A DNA stretch of 64,000 bases, taken from the NCBI GenBank assembly GCA_951813575.1, contig OX638375.1, forward strand, positions 3,562,752-3,626,751. Direction: 5' to 3'. Position 1 is the stretch's first letter, and every line of letters begins with the position of its first letter. Shown in pieces: positions 50,699-60,811 of this stretch. The position numbers and the translations under genes were made by a program. Under the pieces are notes generated by a model. That model saw only the letters and a program-made list of their open reading frames with translations. It made no database searches and was not told the origin of the DNA. This DNA is from Candidatus Binatia bacterium. Lineage in GTDB: Bacteria; Desulfobacterota; Binatia; UBA9968; JAJDTQ01.

Positions 50699-53221
50699 AT
50701 GTTGCGTTACTTCTACAGGACCGTATCCGCCCACTGGCGCACCAACCCGGTGCTCTACGGCCTGACCGTCCTGGGCGTGGCCCTGGGGGTGGCGTCGGTC
50801 ATCAGCATCCGAATCCTCAACCAGAGCGCCGTCGCTTCATTCGCCGCCGGGGTCCGCACCATCGGCGGCGCCGCGGACATCGTCGTCACCGGCAAGGGCG
50901 GCACCCTTCCTGACGCGGCCTACCCGCTTGTCCGGGGCACGCCGGGGGTAACCGCAGCCTGGCCGGTCTTCGAGACCACGGTGCCGCTGGAGGGGCGGCC
51001 CGGAACGTTCGCGCGGTTACTGGGCGTCGATCTGCTGGCGCCGGCGCCGGAGCTCTGGGAAGCGCTCTCGGCGTTCGCGCCGGAAGCGGCGGCGGTCGGC
51101 CGGCGCGGCTGGACCGCGGCCACCCCGGAGTTGGCGAGAGCCATGGGATGGGTGCCCGGGGACCGCTTCAAGGTCCGTGACGGCGCCCTTGTGCGAGAGC
51201 TCCGGCTCGGAGCGTTGATCGATTTCGAACGCTGGGGGATCTCCGGCAACCGCCGGGCGCTGGTGATGGACATCGCCGGCGCCCAGGCCCTGTTCGGCGG
51301 CGCCGGGACCCTCCACCGGATCGGCGTGACGGCTGCCGAGGGCGTCGACCTCGACGCGCTGGCGGCACGCATCGAGGCCAGTCTCGGCGGACGCGCGGAC
51401 GCCGTCACCCCGTCGGAACGCACCGGCCAGGCGCGGGAGCTCCTGGGCGCCTTCCGCCTGAACCTCACCGCCCTGAGCCTGGTGAGCCTTCTGGTGGGCA
51501 CGTTCCTGGTGTTCAGCAGCATGCGTGCCTGTCTGGTGTGGCAGCGCAGGGAGTTCGGGGTGCTGCGCTCTCTGGGTTCCACCCCGGCGCAGGTGCTGGC
51601 GCTCATCCTGGGCGAGGCGGCGCTGCTCGGGGTCCTGGGCGTGGTCATCGGCATTGTCGCTGGCTACTGGACCGCCATCTGGAACCTGGACGCCGTAAGC
51701 TCCACCCTGACCAACGTCTACATGCTCCGGGAGATAGAGTCGCTGGAAGTCTCGGCCGGCACCTTGGCGCTGGCCGTGTTCGCGGGCTTGGGAGGCGCCC
51801 TGAGCGGCACGCTGCTGCCCGCTCTCGACGTGTGGCGCCGGGACACGCGGACGCTGCTGGACACTTACCCGGCGCAGTCCGCCGGTATCGCCTGGGCGCG
51901 TGTTCTCTTCCGAATCGGCCTCGCCGTAGTGGCCGGGGCGCTGGCATGGTACTGGCTCGCGGGGTGGCGCTGGCGCCCGTCCGGATTTGTCCTTTCCACC
52001 GCCGTGATGCTGTGCCTGCCGCTCCTCGCCCCGTGGTTGGTCCAGCGCCTGACCGGGCGGGTCCGGGTGCCCGACTTCGGTTTCCGCTACGGCGTTCGGA
52101 GCCTCGGGGCGACCTTGGCCAACACCTCGTTCTCGGTATCGTCGCTGGCCATGGCCGTGTGCCTGCTGGTGGGCATCACGCTGCTCGTGGAGAGTTTCCG
52201 CGAAACCCTGGTCCGCTGGGTGAACCGTTCACTCACCGGCGACGTCTTCGTGACCGCGACCGTCGGAGCGCGGCCCGGGCCGGACGCGACCCTGAGCGCG
52301 CAACTCGTGGAGCGGCTGGCGGGCAGGCCCGACGTGGAAGGAGTCGGTCCGCTACGCCGCCTGTTCCTGGGCGTGGAGGGCCGGCGCGTGGCGGTCGTGG
52401 GCGTGGACCTGAGCCGTGCGGCGGCCCGGCAACGCCTGGCGCTTCTGTCGAGCGGGGATGCCGTGGGCCGCGCGATACGGGAGCGCGGCATTCTCATCGG
52501 CGAACCGCTGTCTCGGAGCGCGTCGGTCACGGCGGGGGATACGGTGGAGATCGAAGGTCCGGAGGGACCGGTGCGCCTGCCGGTGTCGGGGATCTACCGG
52601 GACTACACGCAGGGCGGCTCGGTCACCATGGATCTCGGCCTCATGGCGGAAACCTTGGGTCCCGGCGCCCTCACCAGCATCGCGCTTCAACTGAGGCCGG
52701 ACGCGGACCCGGAAGCAGTGGCGGCGGGCATCGAAAGCCGGCATCCGGGCGGCTCGTTGCGGGTGCGCAGCAACCGCCACCTGAAGGAGGACATTCTCCG
52801 CGTCTTCGACCAGACCTTCGCGGTGACCCGGATCCTCCAGGTCATGAGCCTCATCATCGCGGCCTGCGCCATCACGCTGACGCTCCTCGTGGTGGCGCAG
52901 GAGAAGGCGAGCGAGATCGCCCTCTACCGCACCCTGGGCGCCTTCCGCCGCCAGGTGTTCCTGCTGTTCGTCAGCAAGGGGACCGCCATGGCCTTCCTGG
53001 GGCTGGCCATGGGCTTCGCCGGCGGCATCGGCCTCGGCGCGATCCTGATCTTCGTCATCCAGAAAAGCTACTTCGGCTGGAGCATCGAGTGGATCTGGCC
53101 GTGGCTGCCGCTGGCCGGGGAAGCCCTCGCCATCGTCTGCGCCGCGGTGCTGGCGAGCCTCTACCCGGCGTTCCGGGCCAGCCGGACGCCGGCCAATGAG
53201 TTGTGCCATGCGGATGCGTAA
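50699..53221 (+). CDS. FtsX-like ABC transporter permease
   Basis: This 840-residue permease has two MacB-type FtsX modules. An N-terminal anchor (YGLTVLGVALGVASVISIR) is followed by a periplasmic segment. Membrane bundles follow around LLVGTFLVFSSM/ALLGVLGVVIGIVAG, then more helices and periplasmic loops. The C-terminal FtsX domain carries LQVMSLIIAACAITLTLLVVAQEKASEIALYRTLGA, given as a region. It works with the LolD-like ATPase to move lipoproteins or other substrates, and it overlaps the AttH-like gene at its end. Confidence 0.9.
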   Translation: MLRYFYRTVSAHWRTNPVLYGLTVLGVALGVASVISIRILNQSAVASFAAGVRTIGGAADIVVTGKGGTLPDAAYPLVRGTPGVTAAWPVFETTVPLEGRPGTFARLLGVDLLAPAPELWEALSAFAPEAAAVGRRGWTAATPELARAMGWVPGDRFKVRDGALVRELRLGALIDFERWGISGNRRALVMDIAGAQALFGGAGTLHRIGVTAAEGVDLDALAARIEASLGGRADAVTPSERTGQARELLGAFRLNLTALSLVSLLVGTFLVFSSMRACLVWQRREFGVLRSLGSTPAQVLALILGEAALLGVLGVVIGIVAGYWTAIWNLDAVSSTLTNVYMLREIESLEVSAGTLALAVFAGLGGALSGTLLPALDVWRRDTRTLLDTYPAQSAGIAWARVLFRIGLAVVAGALAWYWLAGWRWRPSGFVLSTAVMLCLPLLAPWLVQRLTGRVRVPDFGFRYGVRSLGATLANTSFSVSSLAMAVCLLVGITLLVESFRETLVRWVNRSLTGDVFVTATVGARPGPDATLSAQLVERLAGRPDVEGVGPLRRLFLGVEGRRVAVVGVDLSRAAARQRLALLSSGDAVGRAIRERGILIGEPLSRSASVTAGDTVEIEGPEGPVRLPVSGIYRDYTQGGSVTMDLGLMAETLGPGALTSIALQLRPDADPEAVAAGIESRHPGGSLRVRSNRHLKEDILRVFDQTFAVTRILQVMSLIIAACAITLTLLVVAQEKASEIALYRTLGAFRRQVFLLFVSKGTAMAFLGLAMGFAGGIGLGAILIFVIQKSYFGWSIEWIWPWLPLAGEALAIVCAAVLASLYPAFRASRTPANELCHADA

Positions 53222-54365
53222 GCGGAAAGGCGGGTGCCGCTTCGGTCTGCCGGCATGGGTGCTCATGCTGGCGGGCGTCATGATCTGGTCCGACGCCACG
53301 GTCCACGCCTGGACCCCGGCCCAGCCCGGCTACGTCTGGTCGTTTCCACGGGACCACTGGGCCCGGGCCGGCTACAAGACCGAGTGGTGGTACTTCACAG
53401 GCCATTTGCGTACCGTGGAGGAACCCGTGCGCCGTTTCGGTTATCAGTTCACGTTCTTCAGGATCGGCGTGTCGCAGGACCCGCCCGAGGGCGGCTCCGC
53501 CTGGAGCGCCGGCAACCTCATCATGGGTCACGCCGCCCTGACCGACCTGGAGACCGGCCGGCACCGTTTCAGCGAGCTGGTGGTGCGGGCGGCCCCGCTG
53601 CTGGCCGGCTTCGGACGCCACCCGGATCCCCGGCTGGCCTGGAGCGTCGGCCCTCCGGGGACGCCGGAGCCGTGGGAACTCCGGTGGAACGGCGACGGCT
53701 TCGATTTCACCATGGCCGACGCAGGCAAGTCCTTCGGCTTCAGCCTGTCCACCCGCCCGCTCAAGCCCGTGGTTTTCCAGGGCCCCGGCGGCCTCAGCCG
53801 GAAGGGGGAGGGCGCCACCGAGGCCAGCCACTACTACAGCTTCACCCGCATGGCCACCACCGGCACGGTCCGCGTGGACGGCAAGGAGCTGGCCGTCAGC
53901 GGGACGAGCTGGATGGACAAGGAGTTCGGTTCCAACCAGCTCGGCGAGAACACCCAAGGCTGGGACTGGTTCAGCCTCCAGCTCGACGACGGCCGTGAGG
54001 TTATGCTCTACCTCCTCCGAAGCCGTGGCGGCGGTACCCGCTACGCTGGCGCCACTCTGGTGGATCCCGCCGGAGCCGTCCGCTACCTGCGTCCCGATGA
54101 ATGGATGTTGAACGCGACCGGCCAATGGACTAGCCCTGTCACGGATGCCACCTATCCAGCCGGCTGGACCCTCGATATCCCCACCGCCGCCATCCGCGCG
54201 GTCGTCACCCCCAAGCTCGCCGATCAAGAAAACCGCAGCGCGCTGGTCCCGGTCCTGTTCTACTGGGAAGGCTCCGTCCGGGTCGAATCCAGGAGCGGGA
54301 AGCGCATTGGGCAGGGATACGTGGAGCTTACAGGGTATGGCGAGAACAGCCGCCCGCCGATTTGA
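53208..54365 (+). CDS. AttH-like/lipocalin-fold exported protein
   Basis: This protein of about 385 residues has a signal peptide (LPAWVLMLAGVMIWSDATVHA) and the AttH/CrtC-like lipocalin pattern: TEWWYFTGHLRT, GYQFTFFRIG, SHYYSFTRM, GTSWMDKEFGSNQL, GWDWFSLQLDDGREVMLY. ATG 53208 or 53196 both overlap the permease end. Gene order ATPase-permease-AttH matches the attEFGH-type operon. The protein probably handles a hydrophobic exported ligand. The activity is unknown. Confidence 0.85.
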   Translation: MRMRKRKGGCRFGLPAWVLMLAGVMIWSDATVHAWTPAQPGYVWSFPRDHWARAGYKTEWWYFTGHLRTVEEPVRRFGYQFTFFRIGVSQDPPEGGSAWSAGNLIMGHAALTDLETGRHRFSELVVRAAPLLAGFGRHPDPRLAWSVGPPGTPEPWELRWNGDGFDFTMADAGKSFGFSLSTRPLKPVVFQGPGGLSRKGEGATEASHYYSFTRMATTGTVRVDGKELAVSGTSWMDKEFGSNQLGENTQGWDWFSLQLDDGREVMLYLLRSRGGGTRYAGATLVDPAGAVRYLRPDEWMLNATGQWTSPVTDATYPAGWTLDIPTAAIRAVVTPKLADQENRSALVPVLFYWEGSVRVESRSGKRIGQGYVELTGYGENSRPPI

Positions 54366-54759
54366 GGTCCAGGGTGTAGAAACCGGGAGCGCCCGTGCCG
54401 GGTCGGAGAGTCGTACAATGGAGAGCACGTGAGGGGCGACGAGAACCCTCAACGGGTTTATCGTTACCGCAAGTTGTGGTCTGGGCTCTTTGCCCGCCAT
54501 GTCACAAGAGAGATTGAAGCTCGGACCGCCGAAGGGGATATCTGGCGAGGATGTGGTTTTGCTTGTAACGAGTACGCCAGTCTGGACTCGTTGACACCGG
54601 GGTTCCCCTTTCTTGGACAAAATCAATCTTCGTTGTGGAAATCCAAAGTATCTCAGCAGGTTACAACTATTTTACTTGCAATATGCTCCGGTTTCCGCCA
54701 TGCTCTGACAAATCTATACAAATAGTGGAAACTGTCAGTAATACAACGTAGTAGAGTAG
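54366..54759. other. 394-base intergenic region, no supported gene
   Basis: This less GC-rich stretch marks the edge between the exporter operon and the defence-type island. A 98-codon open frame at 54429-54725 (GTG start) shows no motif and a composition unlike the neighbours. No repeat or tRNA was found. Confidence 0.4.
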
Positions 54760-55776
54760 ATGATGCGCATAGAACTCAACAACGCCCAAAGACGTCAGTT
54801 CGTGGATGTGGTCCAGACCTTCGAGGCGTGGGAAGAATCCAAGGCCGAACTCGCTCAACGTTTCGTTGGCTCTATGCGGTGGGTCGAACGGAAGGGCCAT
54901 GTTTACCTATTGCGAAAAAAAGCCAGCAGCGAAATTTCGCTTGGTCGAAAGACCGACGAGACCGAGGAGATTTACCGCGCGTTCCGCAACGGCCGTGACG
55001 CAGAGCGGAAACGATGCCACGCGCTATACGCGCGCCTCAGAGAGATGGCGCCCGTAAACCGTGCGCTTCGCCTAAACCGCGTTCCCCGCCTCACCGGCCG
55101 AATTCTCCGTCACCTCGCGGCCGCGCAGGTTCTCGGGCAAAACATTTTCGTCATCGGTACGAACAGCCTTTTCCTTTACGAGGCTCTGGCGGGCGTCCAC
55201 TTGACAAGCGATCTGCTCGCGACCGTCGACGTCGACCTCCTTTGGGATGCCCGCCAAAATCTGAGCCTAGCGGTCAAGGACTTCCGCCGTTCAGGGGTAA
55301 TCGGCTATCTCAGGCGCGCCGATCGCTCGTTCCGGCGTAGCCGTGGTGAGCTCTTTCGTGCGGTCAACCGGGAAGGCTTCATGGTTGATCTGACCCGCCC
55401 AGTCGAAGACCCTTATGTGGCAATGGACGCTGGCACCAACCCAGAGGATCTGGTCGGCGTCGGCATCGAGGGTCTTGAGTGGCTCGTTAACGCGCCAAAG
55501 GTGAACGGCATCGTTATCGGCGAGGACGGCATCCCACTTAGATGTTGGTCCGTTGACCCGCGTGCTTTCGCGCTACACAAGGTTTGGGTTTCGGAGCGTG
55601 CCGACCGCGACCCCGTCATGCGTGCCCGTGACTATGCGCAGGCACAGGAAGCGGTGTGGATCGCTAGGCATTACCTGGGCATGGAGCTCCCGGACCCCGC
55701 GCTTTCCGCACTGCCCGCATTCATGCGCCGGTTCAGCGACAGGCTCGAACGCGCTGATTTGGAGAAGACGCCGTGA
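54760..55776 (+). CDS. GSU2403-like nucleotidyltransferase-fold protein
   Basis: This 338-residue protein has a central nucleotidyltransferase-like site: FVIGTNSLFLYEALAG followed by LLATVDVDLLWD, the G-S...DxD pattern. The call to the GSU2403 family rests on this and on RLNRVPRLTGRILR, EDGIPLRCWSVDPRAFALHK and ARDYAQAQEA. Such proteins occur near defence and mobile loci and may act like MNT/HEPN antitoxin-type nucleotidyltransferases. It starts the less GC-rich island. No HEPN partner is visible next to it. Confidence 0.65.
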   Translation: MMRIELNNAQRRQFVDVVQTFEAWEESKAELAQRFVGSMRWVERKGHVYLLRKKASSEISLGRKTDETEEIYRAFRNGRDAERKRCHALYARLREMAPVNRALRLNRVPRLTGRILRHLAAAQVLGQNIFVIGTNSLFLYEALAGVHLTSDLLATVDVDLLWDARQNLSLAVKDFRRSGVIGYLRRADRSFRRSRGELFRAVNREGFMVDLTRPVEDPYVAMDAGTNPEDLVGVGIEGLEWLVNAPKVNGIVIGEDGIPLRCWSVDPRAFALHKVWVSERADRDPVMRARDYAQAQEAVWIARHYLGMELPDPALSALPAFMRRFSDRLERADLEKTP

Positions 55777-55837
55777 AGATCACCATTCCGAACCCGGTCA
55801 GAATCGACGGCGAACTTGTGGCTGCCGCTTCGCTAGC

Positions 55838-55960
55838 TGCGCACGGACCTTCTCAACAGCGCCCGGTATGTCAAGGCACACGAACTGTCGAACGGGAAGC
55901 TGGGCGTCACCGGCTTCTGTTTCGGCGGCGGCGTTGTCAATTTGGACGGTCGCCTTCTTC
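55838..55960 (+). pseudogene. dienelactone hydrolase fragment
   Basis: One frame reads LRTDLLNSARYVKAHELSNG and KLGVTGFCFGGGVVN, the nucleophile (Cys) region of dienelactone hydrolases, preceded by a stop at 55835-55837 and without the rest of the gene. It is a scrap of about 40 codons inserted after the nucleotidyltransferase gene. Confidence 0.6.
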
Positions 55961-56400
55961 AAGAAGCACCTGCTGTAGTCGAGCAGCCACCGTTGCACGT
56001 CGGGAAACCGGTGGTCTCGCGGCCGCCGGTTTCGTTTTGAATGTCTATTGCGGGCTTCTATTCCGCCTGAAGCGCCACGATGGTTCGACGGGGGCTGCGT
56101 GGCTCGTAACGTGCCTGCGCGGTGTTTCGGACGCCAGTTCACGTGTTCAAGCTGGAGATGCTGTAACTTGAACAAGAGTTTTCCATATAATATTCAGAGT
56201 GTTACGACGATTTCGAGTAGTTCCTTCAGAACACTGGTGCATCAGAACACTGGTGTATCAGAGCAGAATCTTGCGGCGGAAGTCTCACTATAACCCCAAC
56301 CCCTACTATTCGGACTTGGCGTTATCTACAAAGGAACAGTTGATGATGGGTGAACGCACGCAGGTCCGTGCCCAGTCCTTTCTGCCTGTTGGAGGTAGTC
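55961..56400. other. 440-base gap without a supported gene
   Basis: The region becomes AT-rich near 56180-56210 (TTCCATATAATATTC), a plausible promoter for the membrane protein gene downstream. It holds a short direct repeat. The small ORFs here show no coding signal. Confidence 0.4.
56226..56255. repeat. 14-base direct repeat, period 16
   Basis: TCAGAACACTGGTG occurs at 56226-56239 and 56242-56255, with a partial third copy (TCAGA) at 56258. It lies upstream of the coiled-coil membrane protein and could be a regulator-binding site. Confidence 0.6.
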
Positions 56401-57093
56401 ATGTCTCTCGAATCTAAAGTCGCTGTTGCCTACGGCCTCGTTTTGGCTGTCGGGGCGGTGGTCATCGCATTCTTTCTCGATTTTCAAGAGGTGAGGTTCG
56501 CGGAGGCGTCACTCGAAAATGTTGGTGCACTCCTACTCACTCTTGCGATCGTCGCCGTCGTCATCGAGCGCGCGGTCGAGGTGTATGTAGCCAGACGATA
56601 CGATGCGGAGAAAATCCGCCTTGGCCGTCCTCTGGTTCGCGCTCAGGCAAACTTGGCCAAGGCAGAAAAGCATCTCTCGGAGGAGCGCGAACGTCGGGAA
56701 GGCTCGTCCAATCAGGTTGAACGGGAACGCGACGAGCACATGCTCAAGTTGCTTGAGGCTGTCGAGAACGCTCAAACGAAGGTGGAGGAGATCGACGAAC
56801 AGACTTGGCTTCCACTCTCCAAGTTCCGGACTCGGAAACTGTTTGCCGCCAACGTGCTTGCGCTGTCTTTTGGTGCCTTGGCCTCATTTGCCGGCGTACG
56901 AGTGCTTGGTCAATTCCTACCTATGGGCGCAGATGGGAAACTTATTGGGTTTCTGGCGACTTCGGCCGCTGCCGTTCAACTGGATATATTCCGTGCCGTT
57001 GATACGATTCTGACCGCTCTTGTACTTGCGGGTGGAGCTGACGGAATCCACAAGATGATTTCATCTTTCAAATCCTTCCGTTCCAGTGTCTGA
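56401..57093 (+). CDS. coiled-coil membrane protein of the restriction island, function unknown
   Basis: This 230-residue protein has two N-terminal membrane helices (about 7-26 and 40-59) and a charged coiled coil (about 70-135, with LAKAEKHLSEERERRE). Two more hydrophobic segments follow (about 147-170 and 198-213). GGAGGTAGTC precedes ATG 56401, so the longer frame is not used. It lies just upstream of hsdM on the same strand. I do not recognise the family; a membrane effector linked to the restriction system is possible but unproven. Confidence 0.7.
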   Translation: MSLESKVAVAYGLVLAVGAVVIAFFLDFQEVRFAEASLENVGALLLTLAIVAVVIERAVEVYVARRYDAEKIRLGRPLVRAQANLAKAEKHLSEERERREGSSNQVERERDEHMLKLLEAVENAQTKVEEIDEQTWLPLSKFRTRKLFAANVLALSFGALASFAGVRVLGQFLPMGADGKLIGFLATSAAAVQLDIFRAVDTILTALVLAGGADGIHKMISSFKSFRSSV

Positions 57094-57158
57094 ATGACTT
57101 CTCCTGTGTTGGCTCCGGCGGCTCGAATCCCACGGTCAACGAGAATCGGTGAAGTGAC

Positions 57159-59558
57159 ATGGCCCTAAAGAAATCCGAGCTCTATTCGTCGCTCTGGTCG
57201 AGCTGCGATGAACTGCGGGGCGGCATGGACGCCAGTCAGTACAAGGACTACGTCCTCGTTCTGCTGTTCATCAAGTACGTCAGCGACAAGTATGCGGGTG
57301 TGCCTTACGCGCCGATCACCATCCCGGACGGCGCGAGCTTTTCTGACATGGTCGCGCTGAAGGGAAAGAGCGACATTGGCGACCAGATCAACAAGAAGGT
57401 CATAGGCCCGCTGGCCAACGCCAACCAACTGTCCGACATGCCGGACTTCAACGACGCCACCAAGCTGGGCACCGGCAGGGAGATGGTGGACCGGCTGACG
57501 AATCTCATCGCCATCTTCGAGAACAAGGCGCTCGATTTCTCGAAGAACCGTGCCGACGGCGACGACATCCTCGGCGACGCGTATGAGTACCTGATGCGTC
57601 ACTTCGCCACGGAGAGTGGCAAAAGCAAGGGCCAGTTCTACACTCCGGCCGAGGTCAGCCGCATCATTGCGCAGATCATCGGCATCCATGACGCCAAGAC
57701 CAGCGCCTCCACCACGGTCTACGATCCCACCTGCGGGTCCGGCTCCCTGCTGCTCAAGGTTGGCGATGAGGCCGCCACCGCTGTCACGCTCTACGGGCAG
57801 GAGAAGGACGCGGCCACCAGTGGTCTCGCGCGGATGAACATGATCCTGCACGACAATCCGACCGCCATGATAGTACAGGGCAACACGTTGGCGGACCCCA
57901 GGTTCAAGGACGGCGGGACCCTCAAGACCTTCGACTTCGTCGTCGCCAATCCACCTTTCTCGGACAAGCGATGGAGCACGGGACTGAATCCGCTGAACGA
58001 TCCCTTCGAACGCTTTGAGTCCTTCGGAACGCCGCCCGCCAGACAGGGGGACTACGCCTACCTGCTCCATATCGTCCGGTCCCTCAAGAGCACCGGCAAA
58101 GGCGCCTGCATCCTGCCACACGGCGTGCTGTTCCGGGGCAACGCCGAGGCGGACATTCGCCGCAATCTTGTGTGCAAGGGGTACATCAAGGGCATCATCG
58201 GCCTACCCGCAAACCTCTTCTACGGAACGGGTATCCCCGCGTGCATCGTGGTCATCGACAAGGAGGCCGCCCGGTCGCGCAAGGGCATTTTCATGATCGA
58301 CGCCAGCGGCGGTTTCATGAAGGATGGCCCCAAGAACCGGCTGCGGAGTATGGACATCCACAAGATCGTGGATGTCTTCAACAAGGGCCTCGGCGTCCCG
58401 AAGTACTCACGCATGGTCCCGTTCTCGGAGATTGAGCAGAACGAGTTCAACCTCAACCTGCCGCGCTACATCGACAGTCAAGAATCCGAGGACCTGCAGG
58501 ACATCGGGGGTCATTTGCAGGGAGGTATCCCCGTCTCGGATGTCGATTCGCTGAAGCGATACTGGACTGTCTGTCCCGAGTTGCGGCACAGCCTGTTCAA
58601 GGAAAACCGCCCCGGCTATCTTGACCTCGCTGTGGAGAAATCGACTATCAAGTCCGTCATCTACGAGCACCATGAGTTCGCCTCTTTCGTCGCGGACATG
58701 AACGCTCACTTTGCTGGGTGGCGGGACACGAGCGCCGCGATGCTCAAGGAACTAAAGGCCGGCTGGCAACCCAGGGAGATCATCACTCAACTTTCCGAGG
58801 GCCTGCTCGCGCACTACGCCAACAAGCCGCTCATTGACCCCTACAATGTCTATCAGCACCTGATGGATTACTGGTCCGAGACCATGCAGGACGATTGCCA
58901 CTTTATCGCTTCAGAGGGCTGGAAGGCGGAGACTTCTCGTGTCATTGAGACCGACAAGAAGGGCAGGGAGAAGGACAAGGGCTGGATGTGCGACCTCATA
59001 CCCAAGACTCTCATCGTCGCCCGCTACTTCTCCGAGGAACAGGCCGTCATCGACCGGCTTGTCATTGATCTGGATAGCGTCACCGCTCGCCTCGGGGAGA
59101 TGGAGGAAGAGCAGGGTGGTGAGGATGCGGCGTTCGCGGAGTTCGACAAGGTGAACAAAGCCAACGTCGCCGCCCGATTGAAGGAGATCAAGGGCGACAA
59201 GGATATGAAGGACGAAGCCGCTGCGCTGAACGACTGGTTGAAGCTCAACAGCGAGGAGGCTGGTCTCAAGAAGCGCCTCATGGAAGCCGAAGCCGCACTT
59301 GATGGTCAAGCCTACGCCCTGTATCCGAGGCTCACCGAGTCCGAGATCAAGACGCTCGTGGTGTATGATAAATGGCTCGCCTCTCTAGATACTGCCATCT
59401 ACAGCGAGATGGGCCGGTTGAGCCAGCAGTTCGCCGAGCGTGTGAAGGATCTGGCCGAACGCTACGAGATTCCGCTGCCGCAGATGCTCGGCCGTGTGGC
59501 CGAGATTGGAGCCAAGGTGAACCGCCACATGGAACGGATGGGGTTCGCATGGACGTAA
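57159..59558 (+). CDS. hsdM: type I restriction-modification methyltransferase subunit
   Basis: This 799-residue N6-adenine methyltransferase has an N-terminal HsdM helical domain (SLWSSCDELRGGMDASQYKD). Motif I is DPTCGSGSLLLKVG and catalytic motif IV is VVANPPFSDKRW. The C-terminal part is an extended charged, partly coiled-coil region (TARLGEMEEEQGGED). It is longer than the usual 500-550 residues. hsdS overlaps its end by 10 bases. It methylates the site read by HsdS and is needed for the restriction complex. Confidence 0.95.
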   Translation: MALKKSELYSSLWSSCDELRGGMDASQYKDYVLVLLFIKYVSDKYAGVPYAPITIPDGASFSDMVALKGKSDIGDQINKKVIGPLANANQLSDMPDFNDATKLGTGREMVDRLTNLIAIFENKALDFSKNRADGDDILGDAYEYLMRHFATESGKSKGQFYTPAEVSRIIAQIIGIHDAKTSASTTVYDPTCGSGSLLLKVGDEAATAVTLYGQEKDAATSGLARMNMILHDNPTAMIVQGNTLADPRFKDGGTLKTFDFVVANPPFSDKRWSTGLNPLNDPFERFESFGTPPARQGDYAYLLHIVRSLKSTGKGACILPHGVLFRGNAEADIRRNLVCKGYIKGIIGLPANLFYGTGIPACIVVIDKEAARSRKGIFMIDASGGFMKDGPKNRLRSMDIHKIVDVFNKGLGVPKYSRMVPFSEIEQNEFNLNLPRYIDSQESEDLQDIGGHLQGGIPVSDVDSLKRYWTVCPELRHSLFKENRPGYLDLAVEKSTIKSVIYEHHEFASFVADMNAHFAGWRDTSAAMLKELKAGWQPREIITQLSEGLLAHYANKPLIDPYNVYQHLMDYWSETMQDDCHFIASEGWKAETSRVIETDKKGREKDKGWMCDLIPKTLIVARYFSEEQAVIDRLVIDLDSVTARLGEMEEEQGGEDAAFAEFDKVNKANVAARLKEIKGDKDMKDEAAALNDWLKLNSEEAGLKKRLMEAEAALDGQAYALYPRLTESEIKTLVVYDKWLASLDTAIYSEMGRLSQQFAERVKDLAERYEIPLPQMLGRVAEIGAKVNRHMERMGFAWT

Positions 59559-60811
59559 GGCCGGGCTACAAGCAGACCGAGGTGGGGATCATCCCGGAGG
59601 ATTGGGGGGTCAGGCCATTCCAGTCTCTGGCGCACATTGAACGCGGAAAGTTTACGGCTCGCCCGCGCAACGATCCGAAGTACTACGGTGGCGAGATTCC
59701 GTTCATCCAGACCGGTGATGTGACTAACTCTCGTGGTTGGATAAGAACGTATTCACAGACACTGAATCCAGAGGGACTGAAGGTAAGCAAACTCTTCCCA
59801 CGAGGAACCCTCTTTCTCACGATCGCCGCGAATATAGGTGACGTTGGGCTCGCAAGTTTCGCTACCGCTTGCCCCGATAGCCTTGTTAGCATCACACCTG
59901 TCAGAGGAATTGACAAGCACTGGCTAGCGCATGAATTGGGGAAGCGTAAGCCATTGTTTGAGAATCTGGCGTCCCACAACGCGCAGCTAAACATCAGCCT
60001 TGAAAAACTCAAACCGTACTTGCTCCCCGTTCCCACGCTAGCCGAACAAGAGGCCATCGCCGAGGCGTTGAGCGATGCGGATGCCCTCATCGAATCCCTG
60101 GAGCAACTACTCACCAAGAAGCGTCAGATCAAGAAAGGCGCCATGCAGGAATTGCTTACCGGTGCGAAGCGCCTGCCGGGTTTCCGTGGGGAGTGGGAGC
60201 TGAGGACGTTTGGCGATCTCTTCGAGTACCATGCTATCGCTACGAACTCTAGGAGCGATTTCGTACCCGAGGGGGACACGTTTTGTGTCCACTATGGTGA
60301 TATACACACCAGATTTCATAGCCATCTCGATTTTGGTGTCGTGAAACCACCTCGAATAGACCGTAACCGATGTTCGAACGCCGCGTTGCTCAAGAACGGC
60401 GACTGGGTAATGGCGGATGCTTCCGAGGATCACGAGGGTGTTGGAAAAGCCGTAGAAATACAGGGCCTACACACCGATATAACCGCAGTCGCCGGCCTTC
60501 ATACGCTCCTTCTTCGAGAGAAGAAACCGACCTTTTCTCTAGGTTTCAAGGGTCATCTCGGCAACTTGAGGTCGCTACACCAGCAGCTTCGTCGAGTAGC
60601 TACAGGAATGAAGGTGTTTGGTGTGTCGAAGGCCGCTTTGAAGGGGATTGAGATCCCTGTCCCGCCTCCACAGGAGCAAGGCTCGATAGTAGCTATTCTG
60701 AGCGACATGGACGCCGAAATCGCCGCACTGGAAGCCAAACTCTCCAAGGCCCGCCAGATCAAGCAGGGCATGATGCAGGAACTACTCACCGGAAGGATAC
60801 GGCTTGTATGA
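59549..60811 (+). CDS. hsdS: type I restriction-modification specificity subunit
   Basis: This 420-residue subunit has two target-recognition domains. Each is followed by a conserved spacer helix with near-identical ends: QIKKGAMQELLTG at the middle and QIKQGMMQELLTG at the C-terminus. Both TRDs are preceded by a PxxW-like start (IIPEDWGVRPF; GFRGEWELRTF). ATG 59549 overlaps the hsdM end. The last codons overlap the next gene (ATGA). It decides which bipartite DNA sequence is methylated or cut; the site cannot be predicted by eye. Confidence 0.93.
   Translation: MDVRPGYKQTEVGIIPEDWGVRPFQSLAHIERGKFTARPRNDPKYYGGEIPFIQTGDVTNSRGWIRTYSQTLNPEGLKVSKLFPRGTLFLTIAANIGDVGLASFATACPDSLVSITPVRGIDKHWLAHELGKRKPLFENLASHNAQLNISLEKLKPYLLPVPTLAEQEAIAEALSDADALIESLEQLLTKKRQIKKGAMQELLTGAKRLPGFRGEWELRTFGDLFEYHAIATNSRSDFVPEGDTFCVHYGDIHTRFHSHLDFGVVKPPRIDRNRCSNAALLKNGDWVMADASEDHEGVGKAVEIQGLHTDITAVAGLHTLLLREKKPTFSLGFKGHLGNLRSLHQQLRRVATGMKVFGVSKAALKGIEIPVPPPQEQGSIVAILSDMDAEIAALEAKLSKARQIKQGMMQELLTGRIRLV

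Noticed and set aside
54429-54725. 98-codon frame after the AttH-like gene
   Set aside because: GTG start without ribosome site, no recognisable motif, odd composition.
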